64,000 nucleotides of DNA from Paenibacillus gyeongsangnamensis (lineage in GTDB: Bacteria; Bacillota; Bacilli; Paenibacillales; NBRC-103111). The notes under the pieces are model-generated. The model did not search any database. It worked only from the letters and a program-made list of their open reading frames with translations, and had not been told where the DNA came from. Position 1 is the first letter of the stretch; every line of letters begins with the position of its first letter. Shown one piece after another: positions 50,943 to 60,201 of the stretch. The translations under genes and the position numbers were made by a program. Where the stretch lies: NCBI RefSeq assembly GCF_027533625.1, contig NZ_JAQAGZ010000009.1, positions 186,001 to 250,000 of the forward strand. The letters run 5' to 3'.

Positions 50943-52151
50943 TTAAAATATTGGGAGGGTTTCGTAGGTCTTTCCGAACATAATGGACTTAGTAGGAACG
51001 CCCATCCACGATTCAGCTAGGGTTCCAAAGACTGAACGGAAGTCGATTCCATACTTGAAGTCTCCGAAGGCATCGAGATTATGAAAGTTCGGAAGGTCTC
51101 CGTAAAGTCCTCCCTTTACCTTTCCTCCGATGACAAATACCGGATTCGCGGTTCCGTGGTCAGTTCCTCCGCTTGCGTTTTCGTGAACTCGCCGACCGAA
51201 TTCACTGTAGACCACGATCACGACTCGATCCAGTACATTTCGCTGTCGGAGGTCTTGGTAGAAGGCATAGAGGGTTTCGTCGACCGTAGACAACACTCTC
51301 GCATGGGAGTTTCGTTCTGACTCGTGTTCGTCGAACCCTCCTTCAAGTTCGGTTACGTAGGCTTTCGTCGGCAAACCGGAAGCGATACATTGGGCAATAA
51401 AACTTAAACGTTGAGAGAATCCGTATTTAGAAGGATAAAGACTAGTCGGGTCTTGATATTTACTCGTTTTTACAAGTCTGTCCGATGCGATTAATGCGGA
51501 TAAACCTCGGTCGAAGTTCTTGTACATAGCCGAGATAGCTCGGTCACGGCGGGCGATCTCGTCGGCTTTCGCGTGCATAACGAATTTAAAAGCTCGGGGA
51601 TCGTCTATACGTGGATACTGTAAGTTTTTAGCATCTAAGGCTTTTGTCGTTGCACCGACCGTTAAGGCAAACAACGGGTCTTTCTTCTCGTTCGCGAGAT
51701 CAGTATAACGTCCTACCCATCCGGTAGTTTCAATTCGATTCGGAGAAGACGTTTGCCATATCTCCTGAGCTTCAAAATGAGAACGGCTTGAATCAGGATA
51801 ACCTACGTTCTGGATAATTGCAAGTTTACCGTCTCCGTAAATCGACGATAAACCTTTAAGAGATTGTTGAAATGCGAGAGTGTTATTTATCGGGATAACT
51901 TCATTTTGCTTATAGCCGATCGTCGGGCGAGCATCGTAGTAGGCTCCGATTCCGTAGGGAATGATCGTGTTAAGACCATCATTACCTCCTGTTAACTGAA
52001 TAACTACGAGCACAGGGTCCGTAGAGGCAACAGAATCGGCTTTTACGAATTGTTCGGCGAAACTATTAAATAAGAGCGGGGTCAGCCCGAAAGCGGTCAT
52101 TGTTTTTAGGGACAGTCCTAAGAATTCCCTTCTGCTCATCGGATTACTCAT
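50943..52151 (-). CDS. DUF1501 secreted protein with Tat signal
   Basis: 402 residues from ATG 52151 (AAGGAG 8 nt upstream). Twin-arginine signal SRREFLGLSLKTMTAFG. Family motifs: QLTGGNDGLNTIIPYG, SHFEAQEIWQTSS, VVIVVYSEFGRRVHENASGGTDHGTANPVFVIGG, which place it in the alkaline-phosphatase-like DUF1501 group. Almost always encoded with a DUF1800 partner, as here. Export folded through Tat suggests a metal cofactor. Biological role is unproven. Base composition is intermediate and unlike the flanks. Confidence 0.9.
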   Translation of the reverse strand: MSNPMSRREFLGLSLKTMTAFGLTPLLFNSFAEQFVKADSVASTDPVLVVIQLTGGNDGLNTIIPYGIGAYYDARPTIGYKQNEVIPINNTLAFQQSLKGLSSIYGDGKLAIIQNVGYPDSSRSHFEAQEIWQTSSPNRIETTGWVGRYTDLANEKKDPLFALTVGATTKALDAKNLQYPRIDDPRAFKFVMHAKADEIARRDRAISAMYKNFDRGLSALIASDRLVKTSKYQDPTSLYPSKYGFSQRLSFIAQCIASGLPTKAYVTELEGGFDEHESERNSHARVLSTVDETLYAFYQDLRQRNVLDRVVIVVYSEFGRRVHENASGGTDHGTANPVFVIGGKVKGGLYGDLPNFHNLDAFGDFKYGIDFRSVFGTLAESWMGVPTKSIMFGKTYETLPIF

Positions 52152-52163
52152 CGAATACACTCC

Positions 52164-53411
52164 TTAGGTATACTGTGCTTCGGGAGACACATAGACTAGA
52201 TACAATAAACCTCTCAGCAACTGCATAGGGTCATTTTGCCCGTTCGCGTAGTCGTTTAAAGCTTTTCTTGTAGTCGGGGAGATGTCGTAGTATCCCGCAT
52301 AGTCTAGGACTTGATCTACAGCGGCAGTTCCCGTTGACTTATCTAAACCTAGTTTTTCATATGTCGCGGTATTGCAGATTTTCTCAGCGTAGTTTCCGCG
52401 AGCAAATAGATAACTTGCCGAGAGCCACCAATTGCCACCCTTCCATCCGGCGACGTTCGGGGGTTTAAAGAGAGTCATACCCATTTGGTTTACGAGGTAG
52501 AGATCATGAATTGAGAATTCATAGGTCGGAACTTTCCTTATCAAGTCGGTCATATATTCCGTAGGGTCTTTCACTATCGATCTTAAGGCTTTATCGGAAT
52601 AGAAAGCATCCGATAGGAAGATATCTCGGAATAAACCTTTTATATCGTACCCACTATCGAAGAAGCGGTCAGCAAAGGGTTTGATATCCTGATCGGTAGG
52701 ATTCGGGAATACGAACTTATTCCAGACCTTCTTTACAATAAAGTTCGCACAGTCTAGCGAAGATGTTAGAATCCGAATGACATCATTAAGATCATAGTCG
52801 CCACGTTTACAGAAGACTGTTTTGAAGGAATCGTCAAAAGAGTTCCGGTCAAAATAGACGGTCTCGGATTCGCTATTTAGTCTCCAACCGGTCAGAGACT
52901 TTGCTACGTCTTTTACGTCATCCTGATTATAGTTTTCGACGCCGACTGTAAAGAGTTCCATAAGCTCTCGGGCGTAGTTTTCGTTAGGAGCTTTCTTCAC
53001 GTTGGAACGATTATTTAGGTATATCATCATTGCAGGTTCGATAGAGACCTCATACAGGAAGGTCTTAAAATTCCCAAGAGCGTGAGATCGGAGAAATTGA
53101 TTCTGCTCAGCCATATAAACCGGACTCACCGAAGTTAAAGACGATGTAAAATGATTATGCCAGAACAAAGTCATTTTCTCCAAGAAAGAGTTCGCGGTAG
53201 TTATGATTTCGTTATACCACCAAAATATCAATTCTTCGTTACTATTTTGATAGGTCAAGTCTACATTAGGACTCGGAGAGGTAGCGGGGGCATTTAGTAT
53301 TTGGTCTACGATATTCTTGATCGGAGTACTTAGGTAGCTCTCAACTTCCGACTTCGATGTACCGAAACGAGTTCGGCGTAGTAGGTGCAATATTTTCTCT
53401 TTATCGTTCAT
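52164..53411 (-). CDS. DUF1800 family protein
   Basis: 415 residues. HLLRRTRFGTSKSEVESYL, EKMTLFWHNHFTSSL, NENYARELMELFTVGVENYNQDDVKDVAKSLTGWRL and PPNVAGWKGGNWWLSASYL are the defining blocks. No classical signal peptide is visible; the family often travels with DUF1501. Stop lies 12 nt before the DUF1501 start codon, so the two are coupled. Role unknown. Confidence 0.9.
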   Translation of the reverse strand: MNDKEKILHLLRRTRFGTSKSEVESYLSTPIKNIVDQILNAPATSPSPNVDLTYQNSNEELIFWWYNEIITTANSFLEKMTLFWHNHFTSSLTSVSPVYMAEQNQFLRSHALGNFKTFLYEVSIEPAMMIYLNNRSNVKKAPNENYARELMELFTVGVENYNQDDVKDVAKSLTGWRLNSESETVYFDRNSFDDSFKTVFCKRGDYDLNDVIRILTSSLDCANFIVKKVWNKFVFPNPTDQDIKPFADRFFDSGYDIKGLFRDIFLSDAFYSDKALRSIVKDPTEYMTDLIRKVPTYEFSIHDLYLVNQMGMTLFKPPNVAGWKGGNWWLSASYLFARGNYAEKICNTATYEKLGLDKSTGTAAVDQVLDYAGYYDISPTTRKALNDYANGQNDPMQLLRGLLYLVYVSPEAQYT

Positions 53412-53417
53412 AAAAGT

Positions 53418-54980
53418 TTACCTCACCGTCAATATTAGTTGACCAAGATCAGTGCCGCCGTAAGAAACATTAATTTTACTCTGTCCGGTAGGGAGATTAA
53501 CTCCTGAAACAGAAACATTACCGTTCGCGTCGGCTATGTTAGCCCCACTTAGGTCTAGGTTATCACTCTTGATAGTAAAGTTCTTCGGGTCTACGGAAAT
53601 TCTCAGCTTTTGTCCTAATTGATCTTTTACTGAGAAGCTAAATGATGTATCTCCGGACTTAAGTTCCTCTGGAGAATAAACCAAGGAGGTAGGGATTTGC
53701 TCGGGAAAAATCTCTAGTCTCGCTTGATAGGAGAAGTCACCAATAATAATTCCTACCTGCGCAATTCCAGGAGTGACAGGTATCAATTTTCCGGTATTAT
53801 CGACTTTCACTATCCGCTCGTCGGTACTATAATACGTATGATCCCCGATGTCTATATCTTTTAAGTTAACAGAAGTTCCATTTTGATCAACAGCGGTGTC
53901 CACTACCATCATCAGGTCGAGGTCACGATTCCCATCATTTTGTACGGTAACGTACTTAGAGTCCCAAGTCTTACCTGAGAGAGTTACCGTTTTAAACGAT
54001 GTAGGTCGATATCCTACGGCGGCGTCGTAGATAGTAGCCGTTGTCGCGGCAGAGTCTATAATCTTCCCTTTTCGATCCTTTAAGGTCGCAGTATATGTTA
54101 CAGTTGAGCCAACAGGGAGCGGATTCGAAGTATTGTCGAAGTATCCGTCTTTTGTTACATGAGGGTCGTCGCTAGAGAATTCCACGGTTTCCCCATCACG
54201 GAGAGGTACGGAATCACCATTTTCGTTATATGTTAGATACAGAAGGCGGTCTTTCTCGACTTCGCCAGCATGTATCGATAGGCGAGTCTTAAAGGTCTTA
54301 ATTGTTTTCACAGGAGAACCTTGCCACGTTACGGTAAAATTATAATTCAATCCGTTGTACTCGACAGTCTCCCAAGTTTGTCTTGCAGGCTGGAGGGAAG
54401 GTACGATTATCGTCGTTGTTTTTCCGTCCGTAAAGGTTACGTCAACTGAAGTAGGTGAGGTAGCGATCGCTTTCGTGATTGCGAGCGTTGAAGGTTCGGA
54501 GTCATGTGTTCGCTTATACTCTGCGAGTGCTACGGCGGCGATATCACCGCGCTTTATCGGGGTATCGATTTCAGAGACGGTTTCGGGAATTCCTACACGT
54601 CCGAGAATAAGGTTAACTTCATGACCGGTAACGTGGTCGTCAGGATAGAAAAGAGTATCGGTCTTTCCGTTAATCCATCCTTTTGTGTTCGCGGTTGCAA
54701 CTACACTATCCGACCAATGGGTTTTCGTATCCTCGAATTTACTATGATCGGAAGCAAGCGGAAGTTCAAGAAGGTGAACGAGCACCGCTGTAAACTCTGC
54801 GCGGGTAACAAGGTCGTCTTCTCGGAAGTCGGTCATAACCGATTTATCCTTTAGGATTTCGAAGTCAGATTGACTATGGGTTTCAGATAGTACAGGGTGC
54901 TTTTGCTGAGCGATCGCGTTCGCACAAGAAGAAGTCATTAGACCTAATAACAGCAGGGTCGTAAAGATTCGTGATTTCAT
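53418..54980 (-). CDS. Secreted SLH-domain protein, first gene of the DUF1800/DUF1501 operon
   Basis: 520 residues, RBS GGAGG. Signal peptide 1 to about 24, with SSCANA at the end. Residues about 45-110 and 115-155 resemble S-layer homology repeats (DDLVTRAEFTAVLVHLL, ANTKGWINGKTDTLFYPDDHVTGHEV), which bind wall polysaccharide. The rest is beta-rich, with Ig-like stretches (YYSTDERIVKVDNTGKLIPVTPGIAQVGI is BIG2-like). Ends 6 nt before DUF1800. It would anchor or present the operon products at the cell surface (inference). Confidence 0.82.
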   Translation of the reverse strand: MKSRIFTTLLLLGLMTSSCANAIAQQKHPVLSETHSQSDFEILKDKSVMTDFREDDLVTRAEFTAVLVHLLELPLASDHSKFEDTKTHWSDSVVATANTKGWINGKTDTLFYPDDHVTGHEVNLILGRVGIPETVSEIDTPIKRGDIAAVALAEYKRTHDSEPSTLAITKAIATSPTSVDVTFTDGKTTTIIVPSLQPARQTWETVEYNGLNYNFTVTWQGSPVKTIKTFKTRLSIHAGEVEKDRLLYLTYNENGDSVPLRDGETVEFSSDDPHVTKDGYFDNTSNPLPVGSTVTYTATLKDRKGKIIDSAATTATIYDAAVGYRPTSFKTVTLSGKTWDSKYVTVQNDGNRDLDLMMVVDTAVDQNGTSVNLKDIDIGDHTYYSTDERIVKVDNTGKLIPVTPGIAQVGIIIGDFSYQARLEIFPEQIPTSLVYSPEELKSGDTSFSFSVKDQLGQKLRISVDPKNFTIKSDNLDLSGANIADANGNVSVSGVNLPTGQSKINVSYGGTDLGQLILTVR

Positions 54981-55167
54981 ACGTACCTCCTAATTCCATT
55001 GATTTAGCAGATAAACTCAAGGTCGTAGGTATTCTACCTTGGGGTTCGTCTCGTTGATATTGTACGGTTTCGTTAGTTTCGTTAGGTTCTGGTCCATAAT
55101 CGTATTTAGTTGATGCATAAGCAGGTGATGTCACAAATAGCATCAACGCACCAGTTGCAAGTAATAT
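54883..55167 (-). CDS. Possible small secreted peptide, damaged start
   Basis: An open frame ILLATGALMLFVTSPAYASTKYDYGPEP, then NETVQYQRDEPQGRIPTTLS, has a clear signal-peptide look with AYA cleavage. A TTG with GAGGA upstream lies at about 55167 in a neighbouring frame (KN then shift), so the start seems lost by one missing base. Its 3' end overlaps the SLH gene start by about 100 nt. Low-confidence gene; it could be a degraded leader gene of the operon. Confidence 0.35.
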   Translation of the reverse strand: MLLATGALMLFVTSPAYASTKYDYGPEPNETNETVQYQRDEPQGRIPTTLSLSAKSMELGGTYEITNLYDPAVIRSNDFFLCERDRSAKAPCTI

Positions 55168-55347
55168 TCTTCAAAGTTATCCTCTATAAATTTTGATGTT
55201 TCTATCATTACTTATATCGAAATTGCTTTAAGAAAATATGAGAAATTTTTTTGTGGTATAACAATCTTGGTCAGGCTTGTGTTTGACATATGTATCAAAT
55301 CATGGTTTTTGTACAGATGTCCGTTGGTTATCGCTCAACTAAACGGG

Positions 55348-56260
55348 CGAGTCTGTCAAGAATTTTGTGTAAACTCAGTGATTCCAAAGTTTGAAGCCGG
55401 ACTTGACATGGAGCCTCTGGCGGGCATGACTTCTCGCGATTGGGCGATGCTGGAAAGTTAGCATCGCGAGGCTGACCAGCCTATCATGCCCGCCCTCTCC
55501 ATGTAAAGTCCTTTAGCGGACCTGTACACGTTCGGGGAAGTGCACTGTGAGCTGCAGCAGGATTTGTCCCCAGTTTTGAACGCGCCCCGTCCACTTACGA
55601 ATAACGTCCATTGTCGCAAGATATAGCATCTTGAGCAATGCCTCATCGGTCGGGAAGATACTTTTCCCCTTTGTGACCTTACGAAGCTGACGGTGGTAGC
55701 TTTCGATCATATTCGTTGTGTAGATTAATTTACGCAATTCTGGGGAGTATTTAAAAAAGGTAGCGAGCTCCTCCCAATTGTTCTGCCAAGAACGTACAAT
55801 CAGCGGATACTGCTTGCCCCAAACCGCTTCAAATTGGTCTAATTCCTGTAGTGCAGCTTCTTCTGTCGGAGCGGTATAGATGGGACGTAACGCGGCGGTA
55901 ACCTTCTTCAAGTCTTTGTAGGACACGTATTTGATGGAATTGCGGATTTGATGAATAATGCACTTCTGAATTTCGGTCTTCGGATAGCATACTGCAATGG
56001 CATTGCTGAATCCTTTCAGATTATCCACACAGATGATCAGAATATCCTGGACGCCACGGTTTCTCAAATCCGTCAAAACGCCCAGCCAGAACTTTGCAGA
56101 TTCGTTCTCGCCAATCCAAATGCCGAGCACATCTTTGTAGCCTTCCAGGTCCACTCCAATGCGGAACGCTGTTGTACTTTGCGATTAATTCGTGGATTTT
56201 GGTCACGCTGTTGGTGTTCGATGAAAATAAAGTTGTAGACTGGAGTCATTGATCCCACGC
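55348..56260 (-). mobile_element. Truncated IS256-family element
   Basis: The terminal sequence at 55348-55376 matches the solo end at 46291-46319. The transposase C-terminal half is open at 55513-56154: GYKDVLGIWIGENESAKFW, VDNLKGFSNAIAVCYPKTEIQKCIIHQIRNS (IS256 signature), IYTTNMIESYHRQLRKVTK (catalytic Glu region). The preceding section to about 56260 is frameshifted and the N-terminal third is gone, so the element is dead. It abuts the NRAMP fragment. Confidence 0.85.
55406..55504. repeat. Long imperfect hairpin near the IS256 end
   Basis: ACATGGAG...GGCGGGCATGA (55406-55429) pairs with TCATGCCCGCC...CTCCATGT (55484-55504), and inner parts (CGATGCT/AGCATCG) pair too. The whole 99 nt can fold into one rod. 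It lies between transposase stop and terminal repeat and may block readthrough into the element. Confidence 0.65.
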
Positions 56261-56271
56261 GTTTTTTGGAT

Positions 56272-57030
56272 TTATAAATCGGCAGCTAATGGGAAATAAG
56301 TTTTAGACTGATCCCAAAATGCGCCCGCCATCGGCCTGATTTTCTCGGCCAAACCTTTGGCTACCGCACCGGCATCAACGAATTTCCCGACAAGTTCCGT
56401 GCCTTGAAATGCAAAGGCAGTTGTAACGATCAAGGCTGCTGCCCCGAGAATCACGACGAAAGAACCGATAATCGTATCCGCACGTTCGTATTTCATCCAA
56501 CGAGGAGTCAGACGCTTGTCGATCACGTTAGACTGTTGGAAGAACAATTGCCAAGGGGCCACTGTAGTTCCAACCATACTTATGATAAGCAGCATGACAT
56601 CAGAGTTAATGCCACCTTGCACATGAGGGATAAAAAAGTCATGAATAACCGAATGAGCGTTTGGACGGCTCATGAAAGCAAGTGGAATCGCTAAAAAGTT
56701 AGCCGCTACGAAGAGATACATAAATGATTCCCACGTCCGAAAATTGCCTGCTACGGTACATGCAATCAGCAACAATACGGAAATAGGCACGGAAATATAT
56801 GAACTGATCCCGAAATATTGCATCGCCAAATCGATTCCTATGAATTCGGTGACGAGGGTTAAACAATTGACAATAAACAAGTCACCGACAGAAAATGCTC
56901 CCCAAAAACGACCATACCGTTCAAAGATTAGTTTCGCATGTCCTACACCGGTTACGAGTCCGAGACGAATGACCATCTCCTGATTGACTATTAAAACAGG
57001 AACGAGTAATAAAAGTACCCAAAGCATCAT
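56272..57030 (-). pseudogene. NRAMP-family metal transporter fragment
   Basis: 252 codons covering middle helices: FGAFSVGDLFIVNCLTLVTEF, MVGTTVAPWQLFFQQS, DTIIGSFVVILGAAALIVTTAFAF. GTTVAPWQ at the TM6 position differs from the classical MPH motif of Mn/Fe NRAMPs and is like the NRAMP-related group that includes Mg transporters (family knowledge). TM1 with its DPGN motif is absent, because the frame starts at 57030 without an RBS, and the C-terminal helices end at the IS256 boundary. Not functional as it stands. Confidence 0.75.
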
Positions 57031-57031
57031 A

Positions 57032-57145
57032 ATTCGACATTATCGACTAGTATAATAGCACCAATATAACCAATTTACGGTATATTATAACTCTATTCGA
57101 CATTATCAATTGTATAATTGATCCGATATTACCAATTTACGGAAT
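57032..57145. repeat. Tandem imperfect direct repeats (about 50 bp, period 63)
   Basis: ATTCGACATTATC, then a TATAAT-containing core and CCAATTTACGG, appears at 57032-57080 and again at 57095-57142. The second copy holds CAATTGTATAATTG, a small palindrome. They lie between the NRAMP fragment and the phosphoesterase gene and may be old mobile-element ends or regulatory sites. Confidence 0.65.
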
Positions 57146-57297
57146 CTGAGAAAATCTTAAAACTCTTCTTACAATCAATTAACAAATCTCTTCTAGACTT
57201 TAAATGCAGCAGTTGTTAATTCATAGTTAATTCATAGTAAAAAAATAGTTAAAACAACACTGCTGAGAAATTGAATTTTAAAAAAAGGAGAGTAATT

Positions 57298-59730
57298 ATG
57301 AAAAAAATCAGTAAAAAGATGTTTGCCATTGTATTGGCGGCAACGGTAGTCGGATCCGGAACAGCCATGGCTTCTTACAATACCGTAGCAGGCCCGCAGT
57401 CGGACACTACCGGGGTTACCCCTCACGGTTGGTTTTTGTCCCCTGCCGGAAAACAGCTAACGTTGGGTAGTTTCCCTATGGGTGGGGCAATCAGTCGAGA
57501 TCATAAGTATCTCGTGGTGTCCAATGATGGAGCAGGTACTCAATCTTTGCAAGTGGTGGACATTGCACAGCAAAAAGTAATTCAGACAATACCTTACCAA
57601 ACTCCAGAATCCCTCTTCCTTGGTGTAACTTTCAGTCCCGATGGAAAGAAATTGTACGCCTCTGCTAGCGGCAATGACAAAATTCGAGTTTTCAATTTCG
57701 ATAATGGGATCCTTACCGAACAATCCCCAATCATAATGAAGAATCAAAAAAATACCAAAATCTATCCGGCAGGAATCTCTATATCACCCGACGGTAAGTT
57801 CTTATATACGGCAAACAATTTGGATAATTCCGTTTCTCTCATTGACCTTTCTACAGGTACTATCACTGCAACCATTCCGGTTGGCAAGGACCCATATATG
57901 GCGCTTCTCAGTCGGGATGGTAGTACCTTGTACGTGAGTAACTGGGGAGAGAGCAGCATTACTGTCTTAAATGCAAAAGACTTAACCGTTCAAAAGACGA
58001 TTACTGTGGGATTACACCCGAATGCTTTAGCTGAAAATCCAGTGAATGGAAACATCTATGTAGCAAATTCGGATAGCGATGAAATCTCCATTGTGGATCC
58101 AAAGCAGCAGCAAGTGATTCAAACCGTTTCCCTCGCACCGTATCGTAATGCGCCAACAGGCAGCATTCCGAATGCTCTAACGGTTAGCCCTGACGGAAAA
58201 ACGCTCTACATAGCAAATGCAGGTAATGATGATATTGCCGTAGTGGATCTTGGTAATGATACAGCAAGTGTGAAAGGTCTGATTCCTACCGCTTGGTACC
58301 CAACAGGCGTTTACCTGACTAACGACGGAAAGCAGCTGATGGTACTCAATGCAAAAGGATTAGGTGCAGGTCCAAACCCTCAGCATACGATTAATTCCTT
58401 TACCGCCGACAATTGGGCCTCTCACCAGTACATTGGAAATATGATTCAAGGAACCATGTCCTTTATCGATGTACCAAGTGATAAGCAGCTCAGTGAGTAT
58501 ACAAAACAGGTCAATAACAACAACCAAGTAACCCAAGCAAGTAAAGACGGCGGGTTCAGCCGGGTGAAAGGAGAAAAAGATTCACCCATTCCTCGCTTTG
58601 CTGACCAAAAATCTCCTATAAAACATGTGATTTACATTTTCAAAGAGAACCACACATACGACCAAATATTTGGAGATTTGGGGAAAGGCAATGGTGATCC
58701 GAATATAACTCAGTTTGGTAAGAAGATTACGCCAAACCTGCACAAACTTGCGAATCAGTTTGTAACCTTAGATAATTTCTATGCAGATGGAGAGGTCAGT
58801 CAGGATGGACATCCATGGATGACTCAGGCTGAAGCCAATGATTATACGCAGAAGAGCTGGCCGGCAAACTACTCTTACCCTACTAGCCGTAAAGCAGGGG
58901 GCGATGCTGATGCCACAAAAGTAAGCAAAGGATTTATATGGAACAATGCGTTTAGATCCGGTGTAACGTTCCGTGATTATGGCGAGGCTGTGAATTATAA
59001 TGCAAAGACGGGAATCTCTACGCCGAACGATCCCAGCATGGGGAACAACATCGATGCGCAATACCCAGGCTGGGGTAGCCCTCTATCCAGTATCTCCGAT
59101 GTTCAGCGTGTAGACGAATGGGCGAAGGAGTTCCATCAGTTTGAACAAAACGATAACTTGCCACAGCTTGAAATGGTATTGCTGCCAAACGATCATACAG
59201 AAGGGACAAAGCCGGGAGCCCTCACACCTTCGGCATTTGTGGCCCAAAACGATTACGCTCTCGGCAAACTGGTCGACATTGTGAGCCATTCGAAGTATTG
59301 GAAAGATACGGCGATCTTCGTGGCAGAAGACGATGCCCAGGATGGGCCGGATCACGTCGACGCACATCGAGAGGAAGCTCTCGTCATCAGTCCTTACACA
59401 CAAACAGGGAAAGTGGATAGCACCTTCTACGATCAAATGTCGATGTATCGTTCAATTGAGAACATTTTGGGCATGAAACCGATGACCCAGTTTGACGCTT
59501 CAGCGATTCCAATGCTAAATGCTTTTACGAATCATCCGAACTTCGCGCCTTATACGGCTGAACAACCGACATATCCACTGAATGAAGTCAATGGGAAAAA
59601 TGCACCGATGGCCGAAGTTTCTAAACAAATGGACTTCTCTAAACCGGATGCCGCTGACCATAAATTGCTCAATCTGGCAATTTGGAAAGCAACCAAAGGG
59701 GATCAACCGTACCCTGAATCTAAAAAATAA
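57298..59730 (+). CDS. Secreted YVTN beta-propeller fused to AcpA/PLC-type phosphoesterase
   Basis: 810 residues from ATG 57298 (AAAGGAG 9 nt upstream). Signal peptide 1 to about 26 (AMA cleavage). Residues about 45-375 hold YVTN-type propeller blades: FSPDGKKLYASASGNDKI, ISPDGKFLYTANNLDNSVSLID, STLYVSNWGESSITVLN, GNIYVANSDSDEISIVD. From about 450, IKHVIYIFKENHTYDQIFGDLG is the start of the phosphoesterase domain (PF04185: ENHTYD), with DNFYADGEVSQDGHPW, LPNDHTEG and VAEDDAQDGPDHVDAHR as metal-binding stretches. A complete, intact extracellular enzyme, possibly an acid phosphatase or phospholipase C-like protein. Confidence 0.9.
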   Translation: MKKISKKMFAIVLAATVVGSGTAMASYNTVAGPQSDTTGVTPHGWFLSPAGKQLTLGSFPMGGAISRDHKYLVVSNDGAGTQSLQVVDIAQQKVIQTIPYQTPESLFLGVTFSPDGKKLYASASGNDKIRVFNFDNGILTEQSPIIMKNQKNTKIYPAGISISPDGKFLYTANNLDNSVSLIDLSTGTITATIPVGKDPYMALLSRDGSTLYVSNWGESSITVLNAKDLTVQKTITVGLHPNALAENPVNGNIYVANSDSDEISIVDPKQQQVIQTVSLAPYRNAPTGSIPNALTVSPDGKTLYIANAGNDDIAVVDLGNDTASVKGLIPTAWYPTGVYLTNDGKQLMVLNAKGLGAGPNPQHTINSFTADNWASHQYIGNMIQGTMSFIDVPSDKQLSEYTKQVNNNNQVTQASKDGGFSRVKGEKDSPIPRFADQKSPIKHVIYIFKENHTYDQIFGDLGKGNGDPNITQFGKKITPNLHKLANQFVTLDNFYADGEVSQDGHPWMTQAEANDYTQKSWPANYSYPTSRKAGGDADATKVSKGFIWNNAFRSGVTFRDYGEAVNYNAKTGISTPNDPSMGNNIDAQYPGWGSPLSSISDVQRVDEWAKEFHQFEQNDNLPQLEMVLLPNDHTEGTKPGALTPSAFVAQNDYALGKLVDIVSHSKYWKDTAIFVAEDDAQDGPDHVDAHREEALVISPYTQTGKVDSTFYDQMSMYRSIENILGMKPMTQFDASAIPMLNAFTNHPNFAPYTAEQPTYPLNEVNGKNAPMAEVSKQMDFSKPDAADHKLLNLAIWKATKGDQPYPESKK

Positions 59731-59788
59731 ACTAGTATTTACACGAATCTTTTAAATTCCATAAGCCGCTCTCTTGAGAGAGAGGCTG

Positions 59789-59825
59789 AGACTGTCGACG
59801 AACCCATGTCGGCAGTCTTTTTTTG
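59789..59825 (+). terminator. Intrinsic terminator of the phosphoesterase gene
   Basis: AGACTGTCGAC pairs with GTCGGCAGTCT over an 8-nt loop, followed by TTTTTT. Confidence 0.9.
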
Positions 59826-60025
59826 CCCTTTTTCTTCGACAAATTACCGCGTTAATGTGGTATAATGATACGTCTTGGTTACACGCGGGGCATCCACCGA
59901 ATCTGATATACCGAAGATGGATCATAAGTTCGTAATATTTCAATTGCTGATCAAAAATAAATTTTATTACAGGGACAACCGTTGACACTACCACAGGTGC
60001 CGTAACGGCTACCGCACCTTAAACG
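59826..60025. other. Spacer with possible promoter and the tail of a lost gene
   Basis: TATAAT at about 59870-59875 has a fair -35 (CGACAA) 18 nt upstream. At about 59967-60021 the frame reads TGTTVDTTTGAVTATAP then stop, without a start: the C-terminus of a lost gene heading the TadE-like set. Confidence 0.4.
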
Positions 60026-60169
60026 ATGGACAAACTCATTACAACTTTGTTGCTCTTGACATTTATTTTTGGAATCGCTGTGTTCATTTTTCTTGGTAAC
60101 GGCGGGATTGTACAAGATTTGCAAACAGGTCACAACCAGGTGACCAATACAAGACGAGGTTTTGACTAG
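60026..60169 (+). CDS. 47-residue single-helix membrane protein in TadE-like set
   Basis: ATG 60026 to TAG 60169: MDKLITTLLLLTFIFGIAVF then IFLGNGGIVQDLQTG and NTRRGFD. One membrane helix (about 5-26) and a short polar tail. No RBS stronger than a weak purine patch; it may be coupled to the lost upstream gene whose stop lies 5 nt before. Located 32 nt before the DUF4320-like gene, so probably part of the same pilus-like or secretion module. Confidence 0.5.
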   Translation: MDKLITTLLLLTFIFGIAVFIFLGNGGIVQDLQTGHNQVTNTRRGFD

Positions 60170-60201
60170 GAAAGAACCAGAGACAGAGAGAGGATTGGCT
60201 T

